Below, in pieces: positions 1-6,284 of a stretch of DNA of 13,451 nt; the stretch's first letter is position 1; every line of letters starts with the position of its first letter. Under the pieces are notes generated by a model that was given only the letters and a program-made list of their open reading frames with translations, ran no database searches and was not told the DNA's origin. The translations under genes and the position numbers were made by a program. Origin of the DNA: Prevotella sp. UBA7764 (GTDB taxonomy: Bacteria; Bacteroidota; Bacteroidia; Bacteroidales; Bacteroidaceae); contig DLDU01000030.1 in NCBI GenBank assembly GCA_002481295.1, forward strand, positions 1 through 13,451, in the 5' to 3' direction.

Positions 1-24
1 GATATCCTCCGTTTTCACCAAATG

Positions 25-83
25 TTAGTATTAACCGATGCACGGCTATTAGTTTTAACACGAGTTCGATTATTAGTATTTAC
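25..83. repeat. Three 11-bp direct repeats with exact 24-bp period
   Basis: TTAGTATTAAC (25-35), TTAGTTTTAAC (49-59) and TTAGTATTTAC (73-83) start exactly 24 bp apart, with unrelated 13-bp spacers. They lie just downstream of the leftward promoter at 88-120, so they would fall at the start of that transcript. Regularly phased short repeats of this kind can be tandem sites for a DNA-binding regulator or iterons; which one applies here is inference. Only three units are seen, and the pattern fades into ordinary sequence on both sides. Confidence 0.6.
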
Positions 84-87
84 ATGG

Positions 88-120
88 CAAAGTTACAACT
101 TTTTTTCTTTTTGCAGCAAT
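88..120 (-). promoter_or_regulatory. Leftward Bacteroidetes-type promoter
   Basis: On the minus strand TAACTTTG (95 to 88) matches the Bacteroidetes -7 consensus TAnnTTTG. An ATTG (120 to 117), 21 bases upstream, is a fair -33 element. Transcription would run left out of the window across the 24-bp-period repeats. The gene it serves is not in view. Confidence 0.55.
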
Positions 121-172
121 ATAAATTGGAAGAATTATGAGTAAATTTGCTTTGAATGCTTAAAAGCCTTCC

Positions 173-358
173 TCACTTCTTATAAAACTCCTGTATCTCG
201 GCAATCATGTCCTTCACCTCCTGGTTCACTTTCAGGAAGTTGGCATAGAGGATGCGCTCACGCGCCTCGACGGAAGGAATTGACGATATTCACCCAGCCC
301 TTGCGGAACTGGCATACTCGAAAAACTCGATGACCAGTGACAGATAGATGAACGTCCT
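173..358 (-). pseudogene. Frameshifted remnant of an unrecognised gene
   Basis: Read on the minus strand, three reading-frame fragments follow each other and look like one broken protein. The first is RTFIYLSLVIEFFEYA, the second is QFRKGWVNIVNS in the next frame, and the third begins near VEARERILYANF and ends QEFYKK at a TGA (175-173). Each has credible amino-acid composition and they meet without gaps, so two small indels would restore a single C-terminal region of about 60 residues. There is no intact start. I do not recognise the family. The terminal part is charged and helical. It sits beside origin-like repeats and may be a leftover of a mobile element. Confidence 0.45.
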
Positions 359-415
359 GATTGCACTCCTATGTTGAACTTGCCAACTCCCTTCCCCTTT
401 TCTTTCCCCCTCTCA

Positions 416-652
416 ACCGTAACACCGTAACACCGTAACGTTTATAGCTATCCTATGTCGGAAAACAAGAAAATGCAAATAGAAATAGTAAAACTTAGAA
501 CTTTATAAAATATTGATTATTAATATAATATATAATATAATAATATATAATAATATAATATATTTTTACTCTATAGTCTCATTTCTGCCATTTTCCAAGC
601 CGCATGTCAGAATCGGCCTTATGTTACGGTGTTACGCTGTTACGGTGTTACG
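416..652. repeat. Inverted 8-bp iteron clusters flanking an AT-rich tract
   Basis: The left cluster (416-440) has three head-to-tail copies of CCGTAACA, the last ending in G. The right cluster (623-652) has the opposite orientation, with GTTACGGT, GTTACGCT, GTTACGGT and a partial GTTACG. Between them, about 502-567 is almost pure A/T. No convincing gene lies in 360-863; the small open frame at 513-707 translates this AT tract and looks spurious. The layout resembles a replication origin (iterons plus an unwinding element), or a very long hairpin or regulator-binding region. No replication initiator gene is visible in the window. Confidence 0.6.
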
Positions 653-729
653 CATGTGGGAATTAGGAATTAGGAGTTCCCTCTTGCCAACGATATATAT
701 ACAGTGAACGAATAATAATTACGCCCCTC

Positions 730-768
730 GCAAACCATAAATTCAGAAAAATGAGGTTTATCGTTTGC
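730..768. repeat. 12-bp inverted repeat upstream of the HU-like gene
   Basis: GCAAACCATAAA (730-741) and TTTATCGTTTGC (757-768) are inverted copies with one mismatch and a 15-base loop. The repeat ends 35 bases before the -33 element of the HU-like gene. No T-run follows, so an operator or activator site is more likely than a terminator. This is inferred from position only. Confidence 0.4.
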
Positions 769-803
769 CGTTAACAGATTTTAACTACAATAGACCGTCC
801 AAA

Positions 804-835
804 TTTGGAAACGGGGCGATCGTGCAGTACCTTTG
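804..835 (+). promoter_or_regulatory. Promoter of the HU-like gene
   Basis: TTTG (804-807), 20 bases, then TACCTTTG (828-835) is a near-ideal Bacteroidetes primary sigma promoter. Transcription would start near 840, giving a leader of about 24 bases before the ATG at 864. Confidence 0.75.
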
Positions 836-863
836 CATCAGAAACTTTTAAATCTATTTGCTT

Positions 864-1343
864 ATGCTACACTACAAAGTCTATCAAAACAAGTCCAAGG
901 GCAACAAGGCCTACGGCAAGTGGTTCGCCCGCGCCACCGTCAACCAAACCATCGACCTTGATAAACTTGCCGAGCACATGGCAAACCACAACACGCCATA
1001 CTCCAAGGGTGCCATCTACGGCGTGCTGACCGACATGGTGAACTGCATCCGCGAGCTCGTCCTTGACGGCAACGCCGTGAAGATCCCCAACCTCGCCATC
1101 TTCTCGGCAGGCATCACCACTACCGGTGCTGAGACACGAGAGACTTTCCTCCCCTCACGCAATATCCTTTCAGCGCATCTCCGTGCCCGCTCCACCGGCG
1201 ACTTCACTCGTGCCGAGCTCACCGCCGCCGCTCGTATGCAGGAGGCCGACATCTACGCCCCGGGAAATACGAATAAATCTGTTGCCCCGTCGGATAATGG
1301 AGAAAACACACCGTCGGAGAATGGAGGAGGCTCAGACGCGTAG
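864..1343 (+). CDS. HU-like (Bacteroidetes type) DNA-binding protein
   Basis: This 159-residue protein resembles the Bacteroidetes HU-like family, whose members bind DNA and are often found beside smalltalk and amidase genes. Residues 1-12 form an N-terminal strand (HYKVYQNK) and the HU-like core runs to about residue 125. The core contains ARATVNQTIDLDKLAEHMA, a helix with GAIYGVLTDMV, and VKIPNLAIFSAG. The tail (about 135-159) is low complexity, rich in Asn, Gly and Ser, with two copies of a PS(D/E)NG unit encoded by a short direct repeat. The ATG at 864 is preferred over the in-frame TTG at 858 because it follows the promoter with a normal leader and keeps the conserved N-terminus. An architectural or gene-regulatory role is likely; its target is unknown. 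Confidence 0.85.
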   Translation: MLHYKVYQNKSKGNKAYGKWFARATVNQTIDLDKLAEHMANHNTPYSKGAIYGVLTDMVNCIRELVLDGNAVKIPNLAIFSAGITTTGAETRETFLPSRNILSAHLRARSTGDFTRAELTAAARMQEADIYAPGNTNKSVAPSDNGENTPSENGGGSDA

Positions 1344-1357
1344 ACCTTTTAGATTGT

Positions 1358-1377
1358 GGGGAGCTATGACACTCCCC
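1358..1377 (+). terminator. Hairpin between HU-like and smalltalk genes
   Basis: GGGGAG (1358-1363) pairs with CTCCCC (1372-1377) across an 8-base loop, just after the HU-like stop codon. The following sequence is only moderately T-rich (TACTCTCTACTTTTA). It could attenuate transcription or protect the mRNA end rather than terminate fully. Confidence 0.35.
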
Positions 1378-1432
1378 TACTCTCTACTTTTATGTAACTT
1401 CTATTAAATAACTTTCTAACACCTTACTAATC

Positions 1433-1543
1433 ATGTCACAAGAAAACAAGAAAGAAACCTGGAAGCTGATCATCAACATGGTCATCTCCATCCTCACCGC
1501 CATCGCGACGACCTTCGGTCTGACCAGCTGCATGGGCTGGTGA
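1433..1543 (+). CDS. Smalltalk protein
   Basis: This 36-residue peptide starts MSQENKKETWKLI, continues with a hydrophobic stretch (about residues 13-31, MVISILTAIATTFGL) and ends LTSCMGW. It matches the Bacteroidales 'smalltalk' family: about 30-40 residues, a KxxW near the N-terminus, one hydrophobic helix and a terminal TSCM. The LTSC at residues 30-33 looks like a lipobox placed at the very end, so the peptide is probably membrane-associated. In this family the gene usually lies between an HU-like gene and an N-acetylmuramoyl-L-alanine amidase gene. The HU-like gene is present upstream, but no amidase follows. Its biochemical function is unknown. Confidence 0.85.
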   Translation: MSQENKKETWKLIINMVISILTAIATTFGLTSCMGW

Positions 1544-1608
1544 AAAGCACTGTCTTGAATAAGATGTTGCAGGCCCAGGCGGACAACAATATCAAGCGAG
1601 AGGAATAA
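1540..1608 (+). other. Possible short peptide or gene fragment after smalltalk
   Basis: A GTG overlapping the smalltalk stop opens a 22-codon frame (KSTVLNKMLQAQADNNIKREE) that ends with TAA just before the terminator at 1631. Its composition is credible for the C-terminal end of a protein. It could be the leftover of the gene normally found after smalltalk, or chance. I do not recognise it. Confidence 0.2.
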
Positions 1609-1630
1609 GACCTGGTTCTTGAATGGAAAA

Positions 1631-1680
1631 GAAGGCAAAGAATGGGAAACATATCCTATCCTTTGCCTTCTTCCTTTATT
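1631..1680 (+). terminator. Strong intrinsic terminator
   Basis: GAAGGCAAAG (1631-1640) pairs perfectly over 10 bp with CTTTGCCTTC (1661-1670), with a 20-base loop and a T-rich tail (TTCCTTTATT). It closes the HU-smalltalk transcription unit. Confidence 0.8.
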
Positions 1681-1855
1681 AAGAAAGCACCATAGATTTT
1701 TGTATTTAGCGGAGCCGACGTGATCAAAATGATAATATTGATGAGGATCCAATGTATAAAGGAAAGTCTGTAATCAACAAAAAACATTCCAAACATTCTG
1801 CCAATCAAATTTTATTTTGTATTTTTTCTAAGAAATATAGATAATTCATCCACCA

Positions 1856-2640
1856 TTGACCGACAAGAACAGGACCTACGTGGCCATCGACCTGAAGAGT
1901 TTCTACAGTTCGGTGGAGTGTGTCGCCAGGGGACTCGATCCGCTGACGACCAATCTTGTCGTGGCTGACGTGAGCCGCACGGAGAAGACCATTTGCCTGG
2001 CCGTGTCGCCCTCGATGAAGGCCTACGGACTGGGCGGACGCGCCCGGCTCTTCGAGGTGGTGGAGAAGATGAGGAAGGTGAACTATGAGCGGCGCAAGGC
2101 CATCGGATTCAGGCCATTCACGGGAAAGTCGTATCTCGCCAAGGAACTGCTGGAGCATCCCGACTGGGAGGCTGACTACATCGCCGCCACGCCGCGGATG
2201 GCGGAGTACATCAGGGTGAGCAGTGAGATCTACGGCATCTACCTCAAATACATCGCGCCGGAGGACATCCACGTCTACTCCATCGACGAGATCTTTGCCG
2301 ACGTGACCGACTATCTGCAATCCTACAAGATGACGGCGCATGAGCTGGCGATAACGATGATCCGCGATGTGCTGCGCACGACGGGCATCACTGCCACGGC
2401 GGGCATCGGCGGCAACGGCAAAACTCGCCCGTGCAGCTCGACCTCTTCACCGACTATGAGGCGGAGGCATGGGAAGAGAAGAAAGAGCGGAACGCGGCTG
2501 CAAAGGAGCGGCGGTTGCAGGAGGCGGCACTGAAGATCAAGAAGGAGTTTGGCAAGAACGCCCTGCTGCGCGGACTGAACTACGCTGAGGGCGCGACACA
2601 GAAAGAACGGAACAATCAGATAGGAGGACACAAAGCGTAA
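1856..2640 (+). pseudogene. Y-family DNA polymerase, internally deleted copy
   Basis: This is a near-identical copy of the polymerase at 6285-7811 that lacks 733 bp of its middle. The N-terminal catalytic part (about 185 residues, with AIDLKSFYSSVE and YSIDE) reads normally up to about 2407. The sequence then jumps at a CGGC shared by both edges to the last 75 codons. Because 733 is not a multiple of three, the frame is lost and the first frame ends at 2533 in unrelated residues. The tail, with the clamp-binding QLDLF, survives in another frame from a GTG at 2431 to the TAA at 2640. The start is TTG, as in the intact copy. Length accounts exactly: 1527 minus 785 is 742, which is the 733-bp deletion plus a 9-bp duplication found only in the intact gene. 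It cannot make a working polymerase. Confidence 0.92.
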
Positions 2641-2646
2641 GGAAAA

Positions 2647-2743
2647 AGTACCAAGGTGGTACTAAGTCGCTTGGAAAAGAGGCATGGAATGAAGAAAGTC
2701 ACTTAAAAAAATGGAATAGATGAAGAAAAGTCGCTTGGAAAAG
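2647..2743. repeat. Palindrome and 16-bp direct repeats at an insertion junction
   Basis: Directly after the broken polymerase comes AGTACCA-AGG-TGGTACT (2647-2663), a perfect 7-bp inverted repeat with a 3-base loop. Two exact copies of AAGTCGCTTGGAAAAG follow (2664-2679 and 2728-2743), with a degraded third (AAGTCACTT) between them. This block is absent from the intact polymerase-yolD junction, so it came with the ATPase gene or formed at its insertion point. Confidence 0.6.
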
Positions 2744-2754
2744 TGGATTTACTC

Positions 2755-2785
2755 TTTGCTAAGTGCTGGGAAATACTTAACTTTG
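2755..2785 (+). promoter_or_regulatory. Promoter of the AAA ATPase gene
   Basis: TTTG (2755-2758), 19 bases, then TAACTTTG (2778-2785) is a strong Bacteroidetes promoter. Transcription would begin near 2790. This rules out the upstream GTG at 2743 as the start and supports the ATG at 2845. Confidence 0.75.
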
Positions 2786-2844
2786 CACTGACAACCGCAG
2801 AAAAATGTAGCTATCTGCATTTTTCCGCACTTAATAATGTAGAT

Positions 2845-4182
2845 ATGGAGATTGAAAGGGACATCATCAAAGCCTTCAAGGCATGGAAAGATGAGAACGG
2901 ACGGAAGCCGATATTGCTCAAGGGTGCCCGGCAGATTGGCAAAACTTGGGCGATGGAAACGTTTGGCCGGGAATGCTTTAAGTATTGTGCCAAGTTTGAT
3001 TTTGACAGACAACCCGAACTGAAATCTGTGTTTCAAATATCAAAGTCTCCCCAAAGAATACTCAAGGAACTTGCGCTTTATACAGATGTTCCTATCATTG
3101 CCGGTAAAACGCTGATTATATTCGATGAGATACAAGAATGTGAGGAAGCACTCAACAGTTTGAAGTACTTCTACGAGGATGCGCCTGAGTATCATGTCAT
3201 CGCAGCTGGAAGCCTATTAGAAGTGGCGGTACGGAGACGTAATATGACTGTCCCCGTGGGCAAGGTGCGCATCATGCGGATGTATCCTATAACATTCCGT
3301 GAGTTTCTTAGAGCGTCCGACCGGAAGACTTATGACTTCGTAGATGATTTGCAAGGAATCCTGCACTTGCCGGAAATTATCTTCAACAAACTGAAAACGG
3401 AATACCGGCGCTATTTGGTGTGCGGAGGCATGCCGGAGGCTGTCATCAGTCTGCTTGGCAACCAAGGTATGGCAACGGTAGAGAACGTATTGCAGGACAT
3501 ACTTGAGCTTTATGAACTTGACTTTGCCAAATATGCTGAGTCCAAGGATATTCCCCGCATCCATGCGCTATGGCACTCGCTACCAGCTCAGTTGGCTAAG
3601 GAGAACCGCAAGTTTGTTTACAAAGTGGTGAAGCCGGGCGCACGATCCAAAGACTATGAGGACGCCCTCATGTGGCTTGAGGATGCAGGAATGATATATC
3701 GGATATTCAACATCACCAAGCCAGGTCTCCCTCTTTCTGCATACGAAGACATTAGTGCCTTCAAAGTGTACGCCTGTGATTGTGGCTTGTTGCGCCGGCT
3801 GGCCCATTTGCCGGCTCAGGTAATGCTCGATTACAACGCCAACTATACGGAGTTTAAGGGCAGCATGGCGGAGAATGCCATACTGCAATCGTTGATGCCA
3901 ATGCTCAATGGAGACATTCCTCACTATTGGTCGCCTGACAGCAGGGCAGAAATAGAATTTGTACTGCAACATGAGGCAGACATCATCCCCCTGGAGGTAA
4001 AAGCCGAAAATTGCGTGAGCGGGCGAAGCCTCTCGGTGTATAATGAACGTTTTCATCCCCGTTTGAGAATCCGTTTCTCATTTCTTAACTTGCAATATAA
4101 TGAGGGCTTGCTGAGATGTCCTTCCCCCTTGGCCGACTGGAGTTTCAAGTTTATGGATAAATTGCAACAAGAATTAAGATGA
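2845..4182 (+). CDS. AAA_14 / DUF4143 family ATPase
   Basis: This 445-residue protein has the usual length and order of the DUF4143 ATPase family. Residues 23-34 hold a Walker A (GARQIGKT, K33), 90-97 a Walker B (LIIFDEIQ), and 122-125 a sensor-like GSLL. The DUF4143 region (about 225-440) includes ALMWLEDAGMIYRI, EFKGSMAENAILQSL and a PD-(D/E)XK-like core (AEIEFVL then PLEVKAE, E384 and K386), although nuclease activity is not established for the family. It has its own promoter and a visibly lower GC content than the polymerase genes around it. It sits exactly between a broken polymerase and its yolD partner, and its stop overlaps the yolD start as ATGA. That placement suggests an inserted, self-contained gene. 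The biological role of this widespread family is poorly known. Confidence 0.88.
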   Translation: MEIERDIIKAFKAWKDENGRKPILLKGARQIGKTWAMETFGRECFKYCAKFDFDRQPELKSVFQISKSPQRILKELALYTDVPIIAGKTLIIFDEIQECEEALNSLKYFYEDAPEYHVIAAGSLLEVAVRRRNMTVPVGKVRIMRMYPITFREFLRASDRKTYDFVDDLQGILHLPEIIFNKLKTEYRRYLVCGGMPEAVISLLGNQGMATVENVLQDILELYELDFAKYAESKDIPRIHALWHSLPAQLAKENRKFVYKVVKPGARSKDYEDALMWLEDAGMIYRIFNITKPGLPLSAYEDISAFKVYACDCGLLRRLAHLPAQVMLDYNANYTEFKGSMAENAILQSLMPMLNGDIPHYWSPDSRAEIEFVLQHEADIIPLEVKAENCVSGRSLSVYNERFHPRLRIRFSFLNLQYNEGLLRCPSPLADWSFKFMDKLQQELR

Positions 4183-4409
4183 GCTACTACGACGACATCA
4201 TCAACCTTCCGCATCATGTCTCCACGAAACATCCGAGAATGAGCATGTACAACCGCGCCGCCCAGTTCTCCCCCTTCGCTGCCCTCACCGGCTACGAGAA
4301 AGCCATTGAGGAAGCAAGGAAGAAGCAGGAAGCAGAGGTGAGGAGGAGGAATACGCTCTATCCATTGAGCTACGGAACCATCAGACAGCTATCTTTTTCT
4401 ACTTTTTGA
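4179..4409 (+). CDS. YolD-like protein, left copy, 3' end replaced
   Basis: This 76-residue frame begins YYDDIINLPHHVS and contains RMSMYNRAAQFSPFAALTGYEKAIEEARKK, matching the YolD-like proteins that accompany Y-family polymerases and that Pfam suggests may stand in for UmuD. It is homologous to the copy at 7808 up to codon 58. The last 18 residues (TLYPLSYGTIRQLSFSTF) are read through a reversed tRNA fragment and the 3' end of the convergent VWA gene, so they are not native. The first 60 bases differ clearly from the other copy, while the rest is nearly identical, which suggests a mosaic. It is translationally coupled to the ATPase by an ATGA overlap. Whether the altered protein works is unknown. 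Confidence 0.75.
   Translation: MSYYDDIINLPHHVSTKHPRMSMYNRAAQFSPFAALTGYEKAIEEARKKQEAEVRRRNTLYPLSYGTIRQLSFSTF
4353..4379 (-). pseudogene. 5' fragment of a tRNA gene
   Basis: On the minus strand, 4379 to 4353 reads GGTTCCG (acceptor stem 5' half), TA (positions 8-9), GCTC-AATGGATA-GAGC (a complete D arm), then GT. This is the first third of a canonical tRNA, probably an arginine-type tRNA judging by memory of similar genes. It stops exactly where the yolD homology begins. The anticodon arm, T arm and CCGGAACC-like 3' half are not found elsewhere in the window. The fragment begins 9 bases after the VWA stop codon, so an intact tRNA gene once followed that gene. It marks a recombination or integration breakpoint. 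Confidence 0.8.
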
Positions 4410-5033
4410 TTCGTCTTCATCGAAATAACTTCCCATTGATATCGGTATGTCGAAAGCCATGCACTCGTTGTAGCGGACACGGGAGCGACACTCACGGGCG
4501 AACATTCTTTCCGTTCCAGCCTCGTCTTCCTTGAACTCCAAGTGATTATCGATCGCCATCGCACCTGCCATGCCCTCCACGTCGAGGTTGTCGGTGCCGA
4601 TGAGTGTGAAAGTCCAGTTCAACTTCTTCAGTTTTCCGATGAGTGTCTTGATCATCTTGAGGTTATACTCCTCAGAACAGTTCTCCTCGCCATCGGTGAT
4701 AATGGTCACCAGCACATGGTCGTCAGCCGTTGTCTGGGCGTTGAGCTTGCTGATACCCATGCCGATAGCGTCGTAGAGCGGTGTGGCACCACCGGGGCGG
4801 TACTCCTTGTTTGTGAGTTTATGCGTGGCCCTTGCGGGCACATTGTCGAAGACGTAACGCTTGTGCGAGCTGTCGAAGGTGATGAGCGTCACGCGCTGCT
4901 CCATGTCCTTATGAAGCCCTTGCATCTTCTTCACTGTCTCTATTGTCTCGTTGAGTCCCATGAGGGCTTGCTTCTCGATGACACACATGCTGCCGCTCTC
5001 GTCGACAATAATCAGATTGAATACTCGTTTCAT
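4389..5033 (-). CDS. VWA-domain protein
   Basis: This 214-residue protein is almost entirely one von Willebrand factor A domain. The metal-ion-dependent adhesion site is complete: DESGS at residues 11-15, the conserved threonine in GGATPLYD (about residue 84), and the aspartate in TIITDGEEN (about 113). No signal peptide or membrane helix is seen, so it should be cytoplasmic, as with TerY-like VWA proteins of stress systems. The ATG at 5033 is preceded by a clear AAGGAG (5046-5041), unusual for this phylum and suggesting strong translation. It is divergent from the sigma/macro gene across 121 AT-rich bases and probably shares regulation with it. The partner protein is unknown. Confidence 0.85.
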   Translation of the reverse strand: MKRVFNLIIVDESGSMCVIEKQALMGLNETIETVKKMQGLHKDMEQRVTLITFDSSHKRYVFDNVPARATHKLTNKEYRPGGATPLYDAIGMGISKLNAQTTADDHVLVTIITDGEENCSEEYNLKMIKTLIGKLKKLNWTFTLIGTDNLDVEGMAGAMAIDNHLEFKEDEAGTERMFARECRSRVRYNECMAFDIPISMGSYFDEDESKSRKR

Positions 5034-5139
5034 AGTTTTTCTCCTTATTATTTTTGTTTTTAAACTTAATTTTCCGAGCTCGTTTATCTTTTAAAAGAAT
5101 AAAGGCATGGAAAAATTAAGTGCCGAGCAATTTTTTTAT

Positions 5140-5147
5140 TAATTTTG
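5140..5147 (+). promoter_or_regulatory. Candidate -7 element right before the sigma/macro gene
   Basis: TAATTTTG (5140-5147) fits TAnnTTTG, but no TTTG lies about 20 bases upstream; that spot reads TTAAG. If used, transcription would begin near 5152-5155, at or just before the ATG at 5155, giving a leaderless or nearly leaderless mRNA. The weak -33 could mean dependence on an activator or another sigma factor. Confidence 0.4.
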
Positions 5148-5154
5148 TAGCAAG

Positions 5155-6273
5155 ATGGCGAAAGAGCAAAATAAGAAAACCACCGTCGGGCTGACCGACG
5201 AAGAGATTATCGAAGGATTGCGAAACCGTGACCCACAGATCACCCGTGACTATTTCTACGGCGTCTGCCGCATCGCTTACCACATCTATAATAAGCACTA
5301 TGGGCTGGAGTGGAAGATGGGACTCGACTTCTATAGCATTGCCCATGAGTATTACCTCTCCCTTGACAAACACAACTTCCGCCAATTAGAGGACCGCAAG
5401 CCCGGCATGACACTGAAGACATGGATGATCAACGGCTTCCGCTTCGTGCTGCTCGACCGCCTGAAGGACTACAACAAGGAGCAGTGCTTGCAGAGCTTCG
5501 AGGAGCGGATGGAGAAGGCCAGCCTGCGTTTCGACGTCCCCGACAACAACTTCTCTGAGGACTTCCGCAACACAGTCTATGAGATTTGCCACAGTGTGAT
5601 AGGCCGCGACCACCGATCGTCCATCATCCTTCAGATGATGCTCATTGAGGGTTTCAAAGGTAAGGAGGTGGCCGCACAGTTGGGCATCACTCCTTCCGCC
5701 GTGACACAGAAATACCACCGGCTGATGGAGGAGGTTGTCATCCCCTATTTCAAACATTACTATGTGGCACCGACCTGTGAAGCCGAGTCAGAAATTATGT
5801 ACGATAAAGAGTTCGACACAAAGATGTCTATCTCTGCAAGTCAACTGCCGTTTTCAAACCAAATACCACCAATTATGGAGAAAGATTATTCAAAGCGTAT
5901 CACACCCGACTACATCACCTCACTCAAGCCCAACGAGATTTTCGTCTTCGGCAGCAACCTCGCCGGGATGCACGGAGGCGGTGCCGCACGCATGGCACGA
6001 CTCTACTTCGGTGCTGTCCTTGGCAATGGCGACGGTCCGCAGGGGCAGAGCTACGCAATCCCCACCATGCAGGGCGACGTGGAGACCATCCAACCCTATG
6101 TGGATAAGTTTATCAGCTATGCCAAGGCGCATCCCGAACAGACGTTCCTCGTCACCCCGATAGGCTGTGGCATCGCCGGATTCACTCCCGACGACATCGC
6201 CCCGCTATTCGAGAAAGCCATCAGCGTGGAGAATATCCATCTGCCGCAGAGCTTCTGGGAGGAATTAGTTTAA
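5155..6273 (+). CDS. Sigma-70-like factor fused to a macro-like domain
   Basis: The protein has 372 residues in two parts. Residues 13-200 resemble the Bacteroidetes sigma-70 family: a region-2-like stretch (DYFYGVCRIAYHIYNKHYG, FYSIAHEYYLSL, TLKTWMINGF) and a region-4-like helix-turn-helix at 167-190 (GKEVAAQLGITPSAVTQKYHRL). After a linker (about 205-240) comes a domain (about 250-372) with FVFGSNLAGMHGGGAARMA, SYAIPTMQGD and TPIGCGIAGFTPDDIAPLF. This resembles macro-domain-like proteins of the A1S_2505 phage type, which may bind ADP-ribose or a nucleotide. M241 (5875) could be an internal start that makes the second domain alone. Only 11 bases separate it from the polymerase gene, so they are likely cotranscribed. 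The fusion suggests transcription control coupled to ligand sensing; that is inference. Confidence 0.8.
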   Translation: MAKEQNKKTTVGLTDEEIIEGLRNRDPQITRDYFYGVCRIAYHIYNKHYGLEWKMGLDFYSIAHEYYLSLDKHNFRQLEDRKPGMTLKTWMINGFRFVLLDRLKDYNKEQCLQSFEERMEKASLRFDVPDNNFSEDFRNTVYEICHSVIGRDHRSSIILQMMLIEGFKGKEVAAQLGITPSAVTQKYHRLMEEVVIPYFKHYYVAPTCEAESEIMYDKEFDTKMSISASQLPFSNQIPPIMEKDYSKRITPDYITSLKPNEIFVFGSNLAGMHGGGAARMARLYFGAVLGNGDGPQGQSYAIPTMQGDVETIQPYVDKFISYAKAHPEQTFLVTPIGCGIAGFTPDDIAPLFEKAISVENIHLPQSFWEELV

Positions 6274-6284
6274 CCGACGGAGCT

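Noticed and set aside
25..83. CRISPR array
   Set aside because: Repeats of 11 bp and spacers of 13 bp are far too short, only three units exist, and no cas genes are visible.
513..707. Plus-strand frame of 64 codons
   Set aside because: It translates the AT-only tract and the GTTACGGT repeats; the composition (mostly Ile, Tyr, Asn) is not protein-like.
1390..1752. Minus-strand frame of 120 codons over the smalltalk region
   Set aside because: It covers the smalltalk gene and the terminator hairpin and shows no family features.
2743..2844. GTG start extending the ATPase by 34 residues
   Set aside because: The extension lies across and upstream of the promoter at 2755-2785 and does not resemble the family N-terminus.
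4542..5063. Plus-strand frame opposite the VWA gene
   Set aside because: The minus strand has a full VWA metal site and a ribosome-binding site; the plus frame has no family features.
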